Positions 16,504 to 25,152 of a DNA stretch of 64,000 bases are shown one piece after another. Every line of letters starts with the position of its first letter. Within the stretch, counting starts at the first letter, position 1. A program made the position numbers and the translations under genes. Origin of the DNA: Magnetococcales bacterium (lineage in GTDB: Bacteria; Pseudomonadota; Magnetococcia; Magnetococcales; Magnetaquicoccaceae); assembly GCA_015233035.1 (NCBI GenBank), contig JADFYM010000001.1, positions 78,807-142,806 of the forward strand, given 5' to 3'. The notes below the pieces were generated by a model. It was not told the DNA's origin and searched no databases. It worked only from the letters and a program-made list of their open reading frames with translations.

Positions 16504-16809
16504 TTACCTGGTTTTGAACAGTGCCTCGGCGGCTTGTCGTGATGTATCGACCGGTTTTCTGGGACGCGGATTGGAAGAAGGGGGAACAGCCTTGAAAAAA
16601 TCACAAAAGTTAGCCTGATCCTTTTCAACTACCCGTTCCGCCTGAATCTCACGACACTCGTTATAGCACAAAGGGTCATACAAAAAACAATTTTTACAGA
16701 CTCGGGTATCCCGGTGACAACTCGGACACTCATCTTGCCGACCGAAAAGTTCAACAGCAAGAGACTCGCTACAATTCCAACAAGTTCCTGTACGATTGAC
16801 GCGCATCAT
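16504..16809 (-). CDS. Small Cys-rich (zinc-ribbon-like) conserved protein
   Basis: 101 aa if started at the ATG 16807-16809 (MMRVNRTGTC); an ATG 18 codons upstream is also open. Paired cysteines CWNC and CPSC suggest a zinc ribbon. They are followed by the recognisable segment RVCKNCFLYDPLCYNECRE and then EKDQANFCDFF, a pattern I recall from small uncharacterised proteins in many Proteobacteria. The tail after it (PPSSNPRPRKP) is low complexity. Function is not known; metal binding is likely. It lies 93 bases upstream of the GGDEF/EAL gene in the same direction. Confidence 0.75.
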   Translation of the reverse strand: MMRVNRTGTCWNCSESLAVELFGRQDECPSCHRDTRVCKNCFLYDPLCYNECREIQAERVVEKDQANFCDFFKAVPPSSNPRPRKPVDTSRQAAEALFKTR

Positions 16810-17102
16810 CCGATTTTCCGCTTTCGTTGGGTGGGTTATGGGTATGGAGGGGTCGAGAGACAAAACAGTCTCACCCCGTTCGCATCAATCTACTCCATTC
16901 TCACCCATTTTGAAAAAGAAAATTACGACCACGGGCCCTAATCTGGCCATGATCTTCATTTTGACCACCGGTCGCGCCAAAATTTGCCAAACAACCCACC
17001 CTGTTGGTCACAACACACCATGGCAATAGGCAGAAAAATCAGGTATCCTTTGAGTGTCTTTTTTCGCCAACCAATCGAGAATATCTGTCAGGGGATTGCC
17101 TT

Positions 17103-18626
17103 GTGTTGACTTCTGTATATAAAAATCAATTGGTTATGTTGTGTATAACCCTCTTTTTCTCCCTGTTTTGGCCGGCGGGCCACAGGCTTTGGGCGGCGGA
17201 AGACCCCCACGCAACCGACGGACGGGCCGCAGACACCACCCCACGCCACTTTACGCTGCTTCTGGAACCCTCGGAGGCCAAGGTGGAAATTTTAAACCTG
17301 AAGACCCCGTATCAGCCCAACATACTCCTGAAGCCAGGCCGTTACCATATTGTCGTCTCCGCTGCCGGTCACGAAACCGAAAAGGGTTTTATTGATATCA
17401 CCGACCAGGATTGGATTGGCAAGGTGGTACTCCGTCCCCTGAACACACCCGCCCAGAAGGAAGAGACGGACGAGACCCATACAGCGGCCCGTCTGGATGA
17501 AGAGTGGCGCAAAGTCAAACAGGAACAAACCAACCTGGAACAGATGCGTCGTGCTCTCACACAGGAGAAGGAAAAACTCGATCTGTCCAGGAAAGAACTG
17601 GACACGGCCAAACAGGCTTGGGAGACGACCAGGAAAGAGTGGGACGAGAAACATGCCGCCTGCCCGGCCCAGACAGAGGCTCCACCAGGCGCGAGCAATA
17701 AACCGGCTGCCGACAACACGCCAACAGTGGACAACAAGCCAGCGGTGGACAACAAGCCAACAGTAGACAACAAGCCAGCGGTGGACAACAAGCCAGCGGC
17801 GGACAATGTACCGGTTGCCAACAAGCCCGTCGTAGAAAACAGGCGTGATCTGCCCATACCCACCCCATCCCCGCAAGTCGCGCCCAAGAGCAAAGCCAAG
17901 GCGGCCCCTCTTGCGGGTGAGACGACCACCCAGCAGGCCAAGACCGGGAATGAGGCCGCACCTCCCGCCAGCGAAACCGCTGCCGAACCGCCGCAGAGCG
18001 CGACCAAGGGCAAGGGCAAAACGACTGAGCCGCAGGATGAGATGCCCCCGCAACCAGCCATGACCGGGAACGAGACTGCGCCTCCTGCCAGTGCAACCAC
18101 GACCGGGAGCACATCCCCATCGGTCGCCCAGCGGACTACGGCTGAGAATGGCGCAACGGCCGCTGCTACACCATCGACACCCGAAAGTGCCGCTCCCAAA
18201 GAGGAGGCCACTCCCAATGAACAGGTGGCAACCTTGCTGGCCGATGCGGTCCGTTATTTGAAACAGGCACGCCCCCCCCAAAGCGCACCGCCCCCCGAAG
18301 GCGCGGAGGCCTTGCGCAAATTACAGCAGGCACAACGACTGGATCCCCACAACCCGGCCGTCGAACAGGCACTGCAATGGTATGCCAAGCGATATATTGC
18401 CTATACAGGCCTGTTCAAGCAGAAGGAAAAAGCCGACGAGATGGTGCATCAGATCCAGTCATTGGGTATCGCTGTGTTCGAGCAACCCATGATCGTCAAA
18501 GACGAGCCTACCCTGCGCATCTGCATCGGTCCCTTCCTGACCCAGGAAGAGGCCGAAAGGGATCTGAAACGCCTGCGGGAAGAGCGGGGAATAAAGGACG
18601 CCATCTTGCGGATTTATAAACAGTAG
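17103..18626 (+). CDS. Secreted PEGA/SPOR-domain envelope protein with proline-rich repeats
   Basis: 507 aa from GTG 17103, which has AGGGG eight bases upstream; an internal ATG at 17136 could also serve. A signal peptide (VMLCITLFFSLFWPAGHRLWA) comes first, then a PEGA-like domain (about 40-100, EPSEAKVEILN ... LLKPGRYHIVVSAAGHE). A charged coiled coil (about 130-190) leads to degenerate five-residue repeats (VDNKPAVDNKPTVDNKP) and a long Ala/Pro/Thr linker. A short helical repeat segment (about 380-430) precedes a C-terminal SPOR domain (about 430-507, with LRICIGPFLTQEEAERDLKRL). SPOR domains bind denuded peptidoglycan at division sites, so a cell-wall role is likely. The repeat tract may vary in length between strains. 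Confidence 0.82.
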   Translation: MLTSVYKNQLVMLCITLFFSLFWPAGHRLWAAEDPHATDGRAADTTPRHFTLLLEPSEAKVEILNLKTPYQPNILLKPGRYHIVVSAAGHETEKGFIDITDQDWIGKVVLRPLNTPAQKEETDETHTAARLDEEWRKVKQEQTNLEQMRRALTQEKEKLDLSRKELDTAKQAWETTRKEWDEKHAACPAQTEAPPGASNKPAADNTPTVDNKPAVDNKPTVDNKPAVDNKPAADNVPVANKPVVENRRDLPIPTPSPQVAPKSKAKAAPLAGETTTQQAKTGNEAAPPASETAAEPPQSATKGKGKTTEPQDEMPPQPAMTGNETAPPASATTTGSTSPSVAQRTTAENGATAAATPSTPESAAPKEEATPNEQVATLLADAVRYLKQARPPQSAPPPEGAEALRKLQQAQRLDPHNPAVEQALQWYAKRYIAYTGLFKQKEKADEMVHQIQSLGIAVFEQPMIVKDEPTLRICIGPFLTQEEAERDLKRLREERGIKDAILRIYKQ

Positions 18627-18640
18627 TGGCGTGACAGAGC

Positions 18641-18711
18641 GGAGGGGTTGCGGGAGACCCCTTCTGGGGAGGCAGAAAATCGCCTCCCCAGACCCCTCCA
18701 CCCTTTTTTTT
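18641..18711. terminator. Long hairpin terminator between the SPOR and phosphofructokinase genes
   Basis: CTGGGGAGGC (18664-18673) pairs perfectly with GCCTCCCCAG (18682-18691). An outer arm GGAGGGGT (18641-18648) pairs with ACCCCTCC (18692-18699). A run of eight T follows at 18704-18711. It would end the + strand transcript, and lies right beside the converging pfk stop. The same hairpin with its T/A tract occurs at 44031-44076 in the opposite orientation, so it is also a repeat family. Confidence 0.7.
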
Positions 18712-18714
18712 GGA

Positions 18715-19938
18715 CTATTTTTTCAAAATCTTCGGCACAATCGGGGCACGCAACCGGAACGTCTCCGGCATTCGCGACCCCAACAACGGTTGCAGATACA
18801 ATTGAAAGGCATCCGTCACATCGGTGCCGGAGTCGCTGATAAATTCGTTGGGCATGACCTTGGTCTTGCCTGCCACGGCAACCAGCGGATCCAGCCGATA
18901 TTCCACCGAATAATTGCCCACCCGATGGATGGTCACCGAGCCGCTGGCCCCATGCCATAAGGCAAACTGACAGGCCTTCTCGCCCACCTCACGGGCCTCG
19001 CGTTGATCCACATCGGACGCCACCCCCAGAAAAGAACGTTGCACATAGCCAAAGGTATCGCCCCGCACCCGCTTGATGCCCAGATTTTGCTTGATACTGT
19101 CAGTCAGGAGATCCGCCAGGGCACCCGTCCCGGAAAGCTGAATGTTGCCATGGGCATCCCGTTCCAACTGCCCGACCTGCCGCGCCAGCGTGGTCAGGAT
19201 GGGAGAACCGGAGGCATCGTGAATCCCTTCGGAGACCGCCACGACACAGCGACCATACCGGTCATACACCCTTTTGACATCGGCCAGAAAAGGCTCGATG
19301 GCAAAATTGCGCTCTGGCATATAAATCAAATGCGGCCCATCATCGCGCGATTTGCGGCCCAGGGCGGAAGCCGCCGTGAGAAAACCCGCATGGCGTCCCA
19401 TGACCACCCCCACATACACACCAGGCAGTGCCCGATTGTCCAGATTGAGACCAGAAAACGCATTAATGACAAATCGAGCCGCCGAGGGATAACCGGGAGT
19501 ATGATCATTGATCACCAGATCGTTATCAATGGTTTTTGGAATATGAATGGTGATCAGTTCATACTGTTCCTTTTGCGCAAACTCCTGGACAATGCGGAGG
19601 GTGTCCGAACTGTCGTTGCCGCCGATATAGAAGAAACAGCGCACATTGTGCACCATCAGCACCTTGAGAATTTCGGCGCAATAGGCTTGATCGGGCTTTT
19701 CCCGGGTCGAGCCCAGGGCCGACCCCGGTGTGGCCGCCACCCGTTCCAGGTTATGCGTCGTCTCCTGGGTCAGGTCCAGAAAATCTTCGTTGACAATGCC
19801 CTTGACGCCGTACAAGGCACCATATACCCGTTCCACCAGGGGAAATTTTCTGGCCTCCAGTACTGCCCCCACCAGAGATTGGTTGATCACAGCCGTTGGG
19901 CCTCCTCCCTGGGCAACCAATACCTTCCCTGCTTTCAT
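18715..19938 (-). CDS. pfp: 6-phosphofructokinase, probably pyrophosphate-dependent
   Basis: 407 aa from ATG 19936-19938, with GGGGAG about 10 bases upstream. The phosphate-donor loop is GGGPTAVINQS. The catalytic motif is PKTIDNDL: Lys in place of the Gly usual in ATP enzymes, with TIDND carrying the base. GGNDSSDT places Asp where ATP-dependent enzymes have Gly. Both substitutions are hallmarks of PPi-using enzymes that interconvert fructose-6-phosphate and fructose-1,6-bisphosphate reversibly. Other landmarks are VVMGRHAGFLTAASAL and MPERNF. It begins 72 bases after the CHAT-STAND gene in the same direction and may be read from that operon. PPi dependence is inferred from residues. Confidence 0.85.
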   Translation of the reverse strand: MKAGKVLVAQGGGPTAVINQSLVGAVLEARKFPLVERVYGALYGVKGIVNEDFLDLTQETTHNLERVAATPGSALGSTREKPDQAYCAEILKVLMVHNVRCFFYIGGNDSSDTLRIVQEFAQKEQYELITIHIPKTIDNDLVINDHTPGYPSAARFVINAFSGLNLDNRALPGVYVGVVMGRHAGFLTAASALGRKSRDDGPHLIYMPERNFAIEPFLADVKRVYDRYGRCVVAVSEGIHDASGSPILTTLARQVGQLERDAHGNIQLSGTGALADLLTDSIKQNLGIKRVRGDTFGYVQRSFLGVASDVDQREAREVGEKACQFALWHGASGSVTIHRVGNYSVEYRLDPLVAVAGKTKVMPNEFISDSGTDVTDAFQLYLQPLLGSRMPETFRLRAPIVPKILKK

Positions 19939-20009
19939 GATACGCTTCTCCCCTGCCAATCGTTGGTTGATCCTGTGCCCCCGCCATGCCCACATGGCAG
20001 ACGGCTGGT

Positions 20010-23000
20010 TTAAATTGTCCCGGTCCTGCTGCCAAAAGCCTGCACAATCAGGGACTGCCCACGGTCTTTGCCATAATCCGCCCAGACTTCCTCCAAGATG
20101 ACCTGCGCCGTGGCCTGGTCCAGGCCCAGAGCGGTGGCCGCCAGTTCATGAAACAGGACCAGGGCATGTTCCGCATCGGGATCACCCAGTGCCTGCGCAA
20201 TCCGCTGGCACAATCCCAAAAAGCGCAAGCTGGCCAACTCATTGCCCTTGGCCTTGGCCAACCGCCCCAGTTGAAAAAAGGTGACCGCTTCGCCTTTCTG
20301 GTTGTTGGTCGCCCGCTTGATGGCCAGAGAACGCAGAAAACCGGTCAATGCCTGGTCAAAAAGCTCTTCACCCAGATCCATGATGGCCAAACGATGGTAC
20401 AATTGTGCCTCCACAGCGGCACGATCGCCCTCCGTGCCGAGCAACTGCAAAGCCTCCTGGAAATGACGCCGGGCCGCCACAATATTGCCCACCCGCCAGA
20501 GCAGTTCACCCGTCCAGGGCAACAATCTGGCCACACCGGTTTGGTCATTCAAGGCACGGCACAGCATCAAAGCCTCCTCCAGATGGTTTTGCGCCACCGC
20601 CATGTCCGCCTGTTGCAACCCCCAGAACCCCAAATGGGCGTGGCAGACGGCCTGACCGGAATGGTCCCCCACCCGCTGGTTGATGGCCAGGGCTCTGAGC
20701 AGCTTCTCCTTGGCCTCTTCCGGGTTGTGCTGAATCTCCAGTGAGGCCAAATCAAACAGGGCCAGGGCATTTTCCCGGGGGAACAGGGCCTCCCCAAACG
20801 TCAATACCCGTTCGAGCAACTGGCGCGCCTCCGCCTGACCGTTGCGGCGCAACACGGCCATGGCCGTCAGATATAACGGACGGGGATGCTCCCGAATGGC
20901 CAGCAAAGCCCGATTGAGTCGCTCCTGTTCCCATAAAAAACCGTGCCGGGATAAAAAATCACTGACCGGACCGGCACACTCCAATATTCCGGCAAACCGT
21001 TCGTGCTGCCGACTGGTACTACAGTGGAGCAAATGGCCAACCGCTTCCAGGGCGAGATCCAACCAGGAGAGACCCAGGGCATCCTGCCGATTGCCAGCCG
21101 CCACAGCAAACAAATATTCACCCGCACAGGTCTGTTGTTCATCGGTACCGACCGGCTGTTGGTCGGCATCCAGAACATCACGCACGACAGGATGCAGAGA
21201 CCACAAGGGATCGGTACCAGGCAGCGTATACGATTGTGCCAACCCCGTTTGCTCCAGAACCTGCAGCAAAGACTCCTGTTGGGCAACCGTGTTGTGCGTC
21301 ACGGCACAATAACCGGCCACGGGGACCGGATAATGAAAGGTCGCCATGGCCGTCACCTGCGCCCGTGTGGCCGCATCCAGGGCACGGACAGCGGCCAACT
21401 GCGCAACCGTGCTGTCCCGACCGGGCGATAGAATCACCTCGCGAAAGAGGGTGGACGATGGGGTCACCTCCGCCACCACCGGAAAAATCTGGCTGGTGAG
21501 CACAACCCGGGACAGGCCCGCTGGCTGACGCAGCAGATCTGTCCAGAAGCCTGCCAGGGCGGCTTCCAGAAAATGACCTGTGGCCGGGTCCAGACTGTTG
21601 TCCAACCCATCCAACACCAACACACAGGCCAACTGACGACGCATGACAGCGACCATCACCCGTAACCGCTCTTCAATTCCCAGCAGGGGATTACAGACAA
21701 CCTCCGCCTCAGCGGGCCGGTCATGCTGCACCAGGACGGTGGCAAATGCAGCCAGGAGACGGCCGGTACTCAAGGGTTGGCAGGGGGTGGCCGCCAGGGC
21801 CAAGGGCACCCAACCGCTTTGCCCCAACAACTGGGCCACACCCGAAGCCAAACGGGTTTTGCCACTTCCGGCCAGCCCACGCAACAGGACAACCTGCAAT
21901 CGCCCGGCCTGCATCTCCGGCAACAACAATGGGATCTCCCCGTAAACCGGGTCATCGGGCCGAACAAAGCCGCCGGTCAAGCCGGCCAACGGCGAAAGCG
22001 CGACAGGAGGAGAAATGGATTGCATAAACATGGCCGTCGAACAGGTGTTGAACAGGAGTGTCCGGTTGGATCGGGCATACAAAACGGGCAATACCCAAGC
22101 CGGATATCCCGTTCGCACACGACCAGGCTGGATGGCGCACCGTGCCCGGCGCACCGCCTGATCAAGCGTGGCACCACCCTGCAAATTATGCAGGAATACA
22201 TGAAAAAAATCACTGGAAAAAGGATCCGTCAGCAAACCCGGCCAGGCCAACGCCCAGGCAACCCCCTGCCCCACCCACCCCTGACACAAAGCCGCCACAG
22301 CGGCTATCGGAGGCGGACGGTTTGGTTCCCGTCCCGCCAGTATGACCAGATGGACACCACTGTCCAGCAAAATTTCTGTCGCCATCTCCCGGGCAGAACG
22401 AATATCGGCCTGACCCGCTTCGTCCACAAAGCCGAAAAAGCCCTGTTCGCCACTGATCAGCACCGGCCCGGTCAAATAAAGCACCTGCGGCTGAAACTGC
22501 TGCAACCGTTGTTGCAGTGCGGCAACAGTCGCGGTCTGCAGTACCGCACACTGCACCGGGGGGCGACAACCCGTCCCCCAGGATACCCATTGGCTGAAAT
22601 CCCTGTCCACCGCCTGGTTGAAACCGTCAGGGGCCGACGCCATGAACAATATTTTCAGGGGCGCGGCAACGCGCATTGCGCCTGAGAGCTGGGGCAACGC
22701 ACCATCACCCAGCGACCGACGGCGGAGGGCAACCCGTTCATCCAATCCCAGCAGAACACCATCCGGCCATTGCAGCACCTCCCAGGGGAGATTCAACACC
22801 TCGGGAGAATTGGCCACAATCGTCAACACCACCGCTTGCTGACGGGCAAGGATCGGTTCCAGCTCAAACCAGAACGGTGCCAACCACAGATGGAACAGTT
22901 CCACTCCGACAGAGTCGAGCAGGAGTTGTTGGCGCGTTGTGTCATGACTGGCGGGCAACCGGGCGGCTTCCCCTTCTCCCTCCTGCCACCCGTGCCGAAA

Positions 23001-23156
23001 ACCATCCACCAGAAAATGGACCGCCTGATAGGCCGGGGTGGAACAGGTGTGACAGACACGGGGGCACCCATCCTGCACCCAGGTGACCTGAAAGGGTCGC
23101 CCCTGACCCTGGGTACGCACAATGATCAGTTCCAGAGAGAGGGGGGCAGCCATCAT
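20010..23156 (-). CDS. CHAT-STAND NTPase-TPR protein with degenerate CHAT active site
   Basis: 1048 aa from ATG 23154-23156, overlapping the stop of the deaminase gene by ATGA; the next codon ATG (23153) is equally good. A CHAT caspase-like domain spans about 60-365, with LPWEVLQWPDG typical of the family. The expected His motif (HxxGHG) reads LYLTGPVL and the expected Cys motif (LSAC) reads VILAGRE, so both catalytic residues seem lost. A STAND NTPase follows: GLAGSGKTRLA (about 427-437), Walker B VLVLDGLDN (about 513-521) and a winged-helix-like segment. About six TPR-like repeats fill 770-1010. STAND proteins are ligand-gated switches in defence and signalling. Here the N-terminal domain may be a scaffold rather than a protease. 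No partner effector is adjacent. Confidence 0.82.
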   Translation of the reverse strand: MMAAPLSLELIIVRTQGQGRPFQVTWVQDGCPRVCHTCSTPAYQAVHFLVDGFRHGWQEGEGEAARLPASHDTTRQQLLLDSVGVELFHLWLAPFWFELEPILARQQAVVLTIVANSPEVLNLPWEVLQWPDGVLLGLDERVALRRRSLGDGALPQLSGAMRVAAPLKILFMASAPDGFNQAVDRDFSQWVSWGTGCRPPVQCAVLQTATVAALQQRLQQFQPQVLYLTGPVLISGEQGFFGFVDEAGQADIRSAREMATEILLDSGVHLVILAGREPNRPPPIAAVAALCQGWVGQGVAWALAWPGLLTDPFSSDFFHVFLHNLQGGATLDQAVRRARCAIQPGRVRTGYPAWVLPVLYARSNRTLLFNTCSTAMFMQSISPPVALSPLAGLTGGFVRPDDPVYGEIPLLLPEMQAGRLQVVLLRGLAGSGKTRLASGVAQLLGQSGWVPLALAATPCQPLSTGRLLAAFATVLVQHDRPAEAEVVCNPLLGIEERLRVMVAVMRRQLACVLVLDGLDNSLDPATGHFLEAALAGFWTDLLRQPAGLSRVVLTSQIFPVVAEVTPSSTLFREVILSPGRDSTVAQLAAVRALDAATRAQVTAMATFHYPVPVAGYCAVTHNTVAQQESLLQVLEQTGLAQSYTLPGTDPLWSLHPVVRDVLDADQQPVGTDEQQTCAGEYLFAVAAGNRQDALGLSWLDLALEAVGHLLHCSTSRQHERFAGILECAGPVSDFLSRHGFLWEQERLNRALLAIREHPRPLYLTAMAVLRRNGQAEARQLLERVLTFGEALFPRENALALFDLASLEIQHNPEEAKEKLLRALAINQRVGDHSGQAVCHAHLGFWGLQQADMAVAQNHLEEALMLCRALNDQTGVARLLPWTGELLWRVGNIVAARRHFQEALQLLGTEGDRAAVEAQLYHRLAIMDLGEELFDQALTGFLRSLAIKRATNNQKGEAVTFFQLGRLAKAKGNELASLRFLGLCQRIAQALGDPDAEHALVLFHELAATALGLDQATAQVILEEVWADYGKDRGQSLIVQAFGSRTGTI

Positions 23157-24433
23157 CGATTTTGCCAGGCATCGGACACTTGACACACCCGTTGCATCCG
23201 GGCATTGACTTCGTGGCGAATCTCTTCCTCATCCTCGACCCGACGGTTGCGCATCAACACCCGTCCGGCCACAATCGCGGTGTCCACCACATGACCCGTG
23301 GCGGCATAGACCAGATGGGAGACAAAATGGTGGTGCGGCGTCATCTCTGGCACCGCATGGCGCAAGAGCAAAAAATCCGCCTTTTCCCCCACGGCCACTC
23401 GACCGCTCTGGCCAAAAATGGGGGCCTGGCAACCCGTCGCCAAAGCCCAGGCCGCCTCGGCGGGCAACACCGTGGGATCCTGTTCGGCATGTTTTTGAAT
23501 CAAGGCCAGCATTTTCATGTTCTGGAACATATCCAGTGTATTATTGGAAGCGGCCCCATCGGTGCCCAGGGCGATGGGAATCTGCCGGGCGGCGGCCTTG
23601 CGATAGGGAAACACCCCACCCACCGCCAATTTCATATTGGAAACCGGATTGGTCACCACGGTGGCCCCCCGCTGGGCAATCAAGTCCAACTCGTTGTCAT
23701 CCAGATGCACCGCATGGGCCAGCACCATATTGGCATGCAGCAGCCCCTGTTGATCCAGATAGACGGCGGGACGCACGCCATGGGTGCGCAAACATTGTTC
23801 CACTTCGTGCTGGGTCTCGGCCAGATGAATCTGGACGGGCAGATCATGCCGGGCGGCAAACGCGCTCACCCAACGCAAACTGTGGGCACTGACCGTATAG
23901 ATGGCGTGCGGCGTCAGCGAAAACCGCACCCGATCCGAATAGCCCTTGACCTCTGCGCAGAGCTTTTCGGCCAGGTACTGGCATTCTCTCGCCTGCTTTT
24001 CCCCTTCCACATCAATCATGACGGCACCCAAAGCGGCCCGCAGTCCACTGTGCTCCACCGCGCGGGCCACCCCATGAAAATGCCAATACATGTCGGCAAA
24101 ACAGAGGGTGCCGGAACGAATCATTTCCAGACACGCCAGGCGGGTTCCCCAGTAGACATCCTCTTCGGTCAACCGGGCTTCGGCTGGCCAGATCCGGGTT
24201 TGCAGCCACTCCATCAGGGGCATATCATCCCCAAACCCGCGCAACAACGTCATGGCGGCATGGCTGTGACCATTGACAAAGCCCGGCACCACCGCCATCC
24301 CCTCTGCGTCCAGCCGTTCTGCCTCCGGTGGGGGCAACAGATCCGTACCCATGGCCACAATCCGACCCGCTTCCACCTGTATCTGCGTCAATCCCTGCTC
24401 TGGCAACCAGGCATTTTGAATATGCAGTGTCAT
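23153..24433 (-). CDS. mtaD: 5-methylthioadenosine/S-adenosylhomocysteine deaminase
   Basis: 426 aa amidohydrolase. Zinc ligands are visible in VNGHSHAAMT (HxH), IHLAETQHEVEQ, AHAVHLDDNEL and LGTDGAASNN. Overall length and spacing fit the MtaD/SsnA-like family that deaminates 5'-methylthioadenosine (to methylthioinosine) and S-adenosylhomocysteine. It starts with an ATGA overlap after the phosphorylase gene. That pairing supports the MTA route: deaminate, then phosphorolyse, as described in Pseudomonas. The stop overlaps the start of the CHAT-STAND gene, so ribosomes should move directly between them. Atrazine-chlorohydrolase-type relatives share the fold, so substrate is inferred from context. 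Confidence 0.88.
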   Translation of the reverse strand: MTLHIQNAWLPEQGLTQIQVEAGRIVAMGTDLLPPPEAERLDAEGMAVVPGFVNGHSHAAMTLLRGFGDDMPLMEWLQTRIWPAEARLTEEDVYWGTRLACLEMIRSGTLCFADMYWHFHGVARAVEHSGLRAALGAVMIDVEGEKQARECQYLAEKLCAEVKGYSDRVRFSLTPHAIYTVSAHSLRWVSAFAARHDLPVQIHLAETQHEVEQCLRTHGVRPAVYLDQQGLLHANMVLAHAVHLDDNELDLIAQRGATVVTNPVSNMKLAVGGVFPYRKAAARQIPIALGTDGAASNNTLDMFQNMKMLALIQKHAEQDPTVLPAEAAWALATGCQAPIFGQSGRVAVGEKADFLLLRHAVPEMTPHHHFVSHLVYAATGHVVDTAIVAGRVLMRNRRVEDEEEIRHEVNARMQRVCQVSDAWQNR

Positions 24434-25146
24434 ATGACCAGCTCCTCGAGCAAAACCTGGATGGTGTGCAACAACAACGCCTTGTTGGCCTGGACCTGGG
24501 CCTGGAATGCGGCATAGGAGAGTTTTTCCGCGCGGAGGCCATTGGCAAAATTATCCACCATGCACAAGGCCGCATACGGCAGATCCAACTCGCCAGCCAG
24601 AATACATTCCGAGGCGATGGTCATGCCGACCAGATGGACATGCGGAGCCAGCAGACGAATTTCGGTCGGTGTTTCAAAGCGTGGCCCCAGGGTCTGCCAG
24701 TAAATGCCGTGGGAGCGTGGAGGGGGCAGAACGGTCTGTTGCCAGCTTTCCAGAAGATGCGCGCGCCACTGCGGATGAAATTCCGGCACTCGATGGCCGC
24801 GCTGGTCATCGAAATAGGAGATGCCCAGATGGGGGGCATAAAAATCATCCGGGACAACCAGAGTGCCGGGTGACAGGTCAAGACGCAGACTGCCCACCGA
24901 ACCAACCGCCAGCACCCGTTCCGCCCCGGCTTGTTGCAAAGCGTAGAGGTTGGCGTGATGGTTGATGCGGTGCGGCGGGGTATAGTCTGCCCATCCATGT
25001 CGTTGCAAAAACAGGAGACCCGCCTGCTCCAACAGGGTAACGACACCGTAAGGGGTGGTCACCTCCACCGGTGTGGCGTGACGGAACGGGGTGGATTCCA
25101 GCAGACTCGTTCCCCCGATCAAAGCCAGACGCGACGATCTCGTCAC
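24430..25146 (-). CDS. mtnP: S-methyl-5'-thioinosine phosphorylase (MTAP/PNP family)
   Basis: 238 aa from a GTG start (25144-25146), with AAGGAG nine bases upstream. Family motifs are LALIGGTSLLE (phosphate loop), RHGWADYTPPHRINHHANLYAL, GPRFETPTEIRLL, GMTIASECILAGELDLPYAALCMVDNFANG. It splits methylthioinosine (or methylthioadenosine) with phosphate to give methylthioribose-1-phosphate and a purine base. The partner deaminase next to it suggests methylthioinosine is the true substrate, as for the Pseudomonas enzyme. It begins 6 bases after the bamE stop and overlaps mtaD by ATGA, so it is in one operon with both. Confidence 0.87.
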   Translation of the reverse strand: MTRSSRLALIGGTSLLESTPFRHATPVEVTTPYGVVTLLEQAGLLFLQRHGWADYTPPHRINHHANLYALQQAGAERVLAVGSVGSLRLDLSPGTLVVPDDFYAPHLGISYFDDQRGHRVPEFHPQWRAHLLESWQQTVLPPPRSHGIYWQTLGPRFETPTEIRLLAPHVHLVGMTIASECILAGELDLPYAALCMVDNFANGLRAEKLSYAAFQAQVQANKALLLHTIQVLLEELVI

Positions 25147-25152
25147 AACCGG

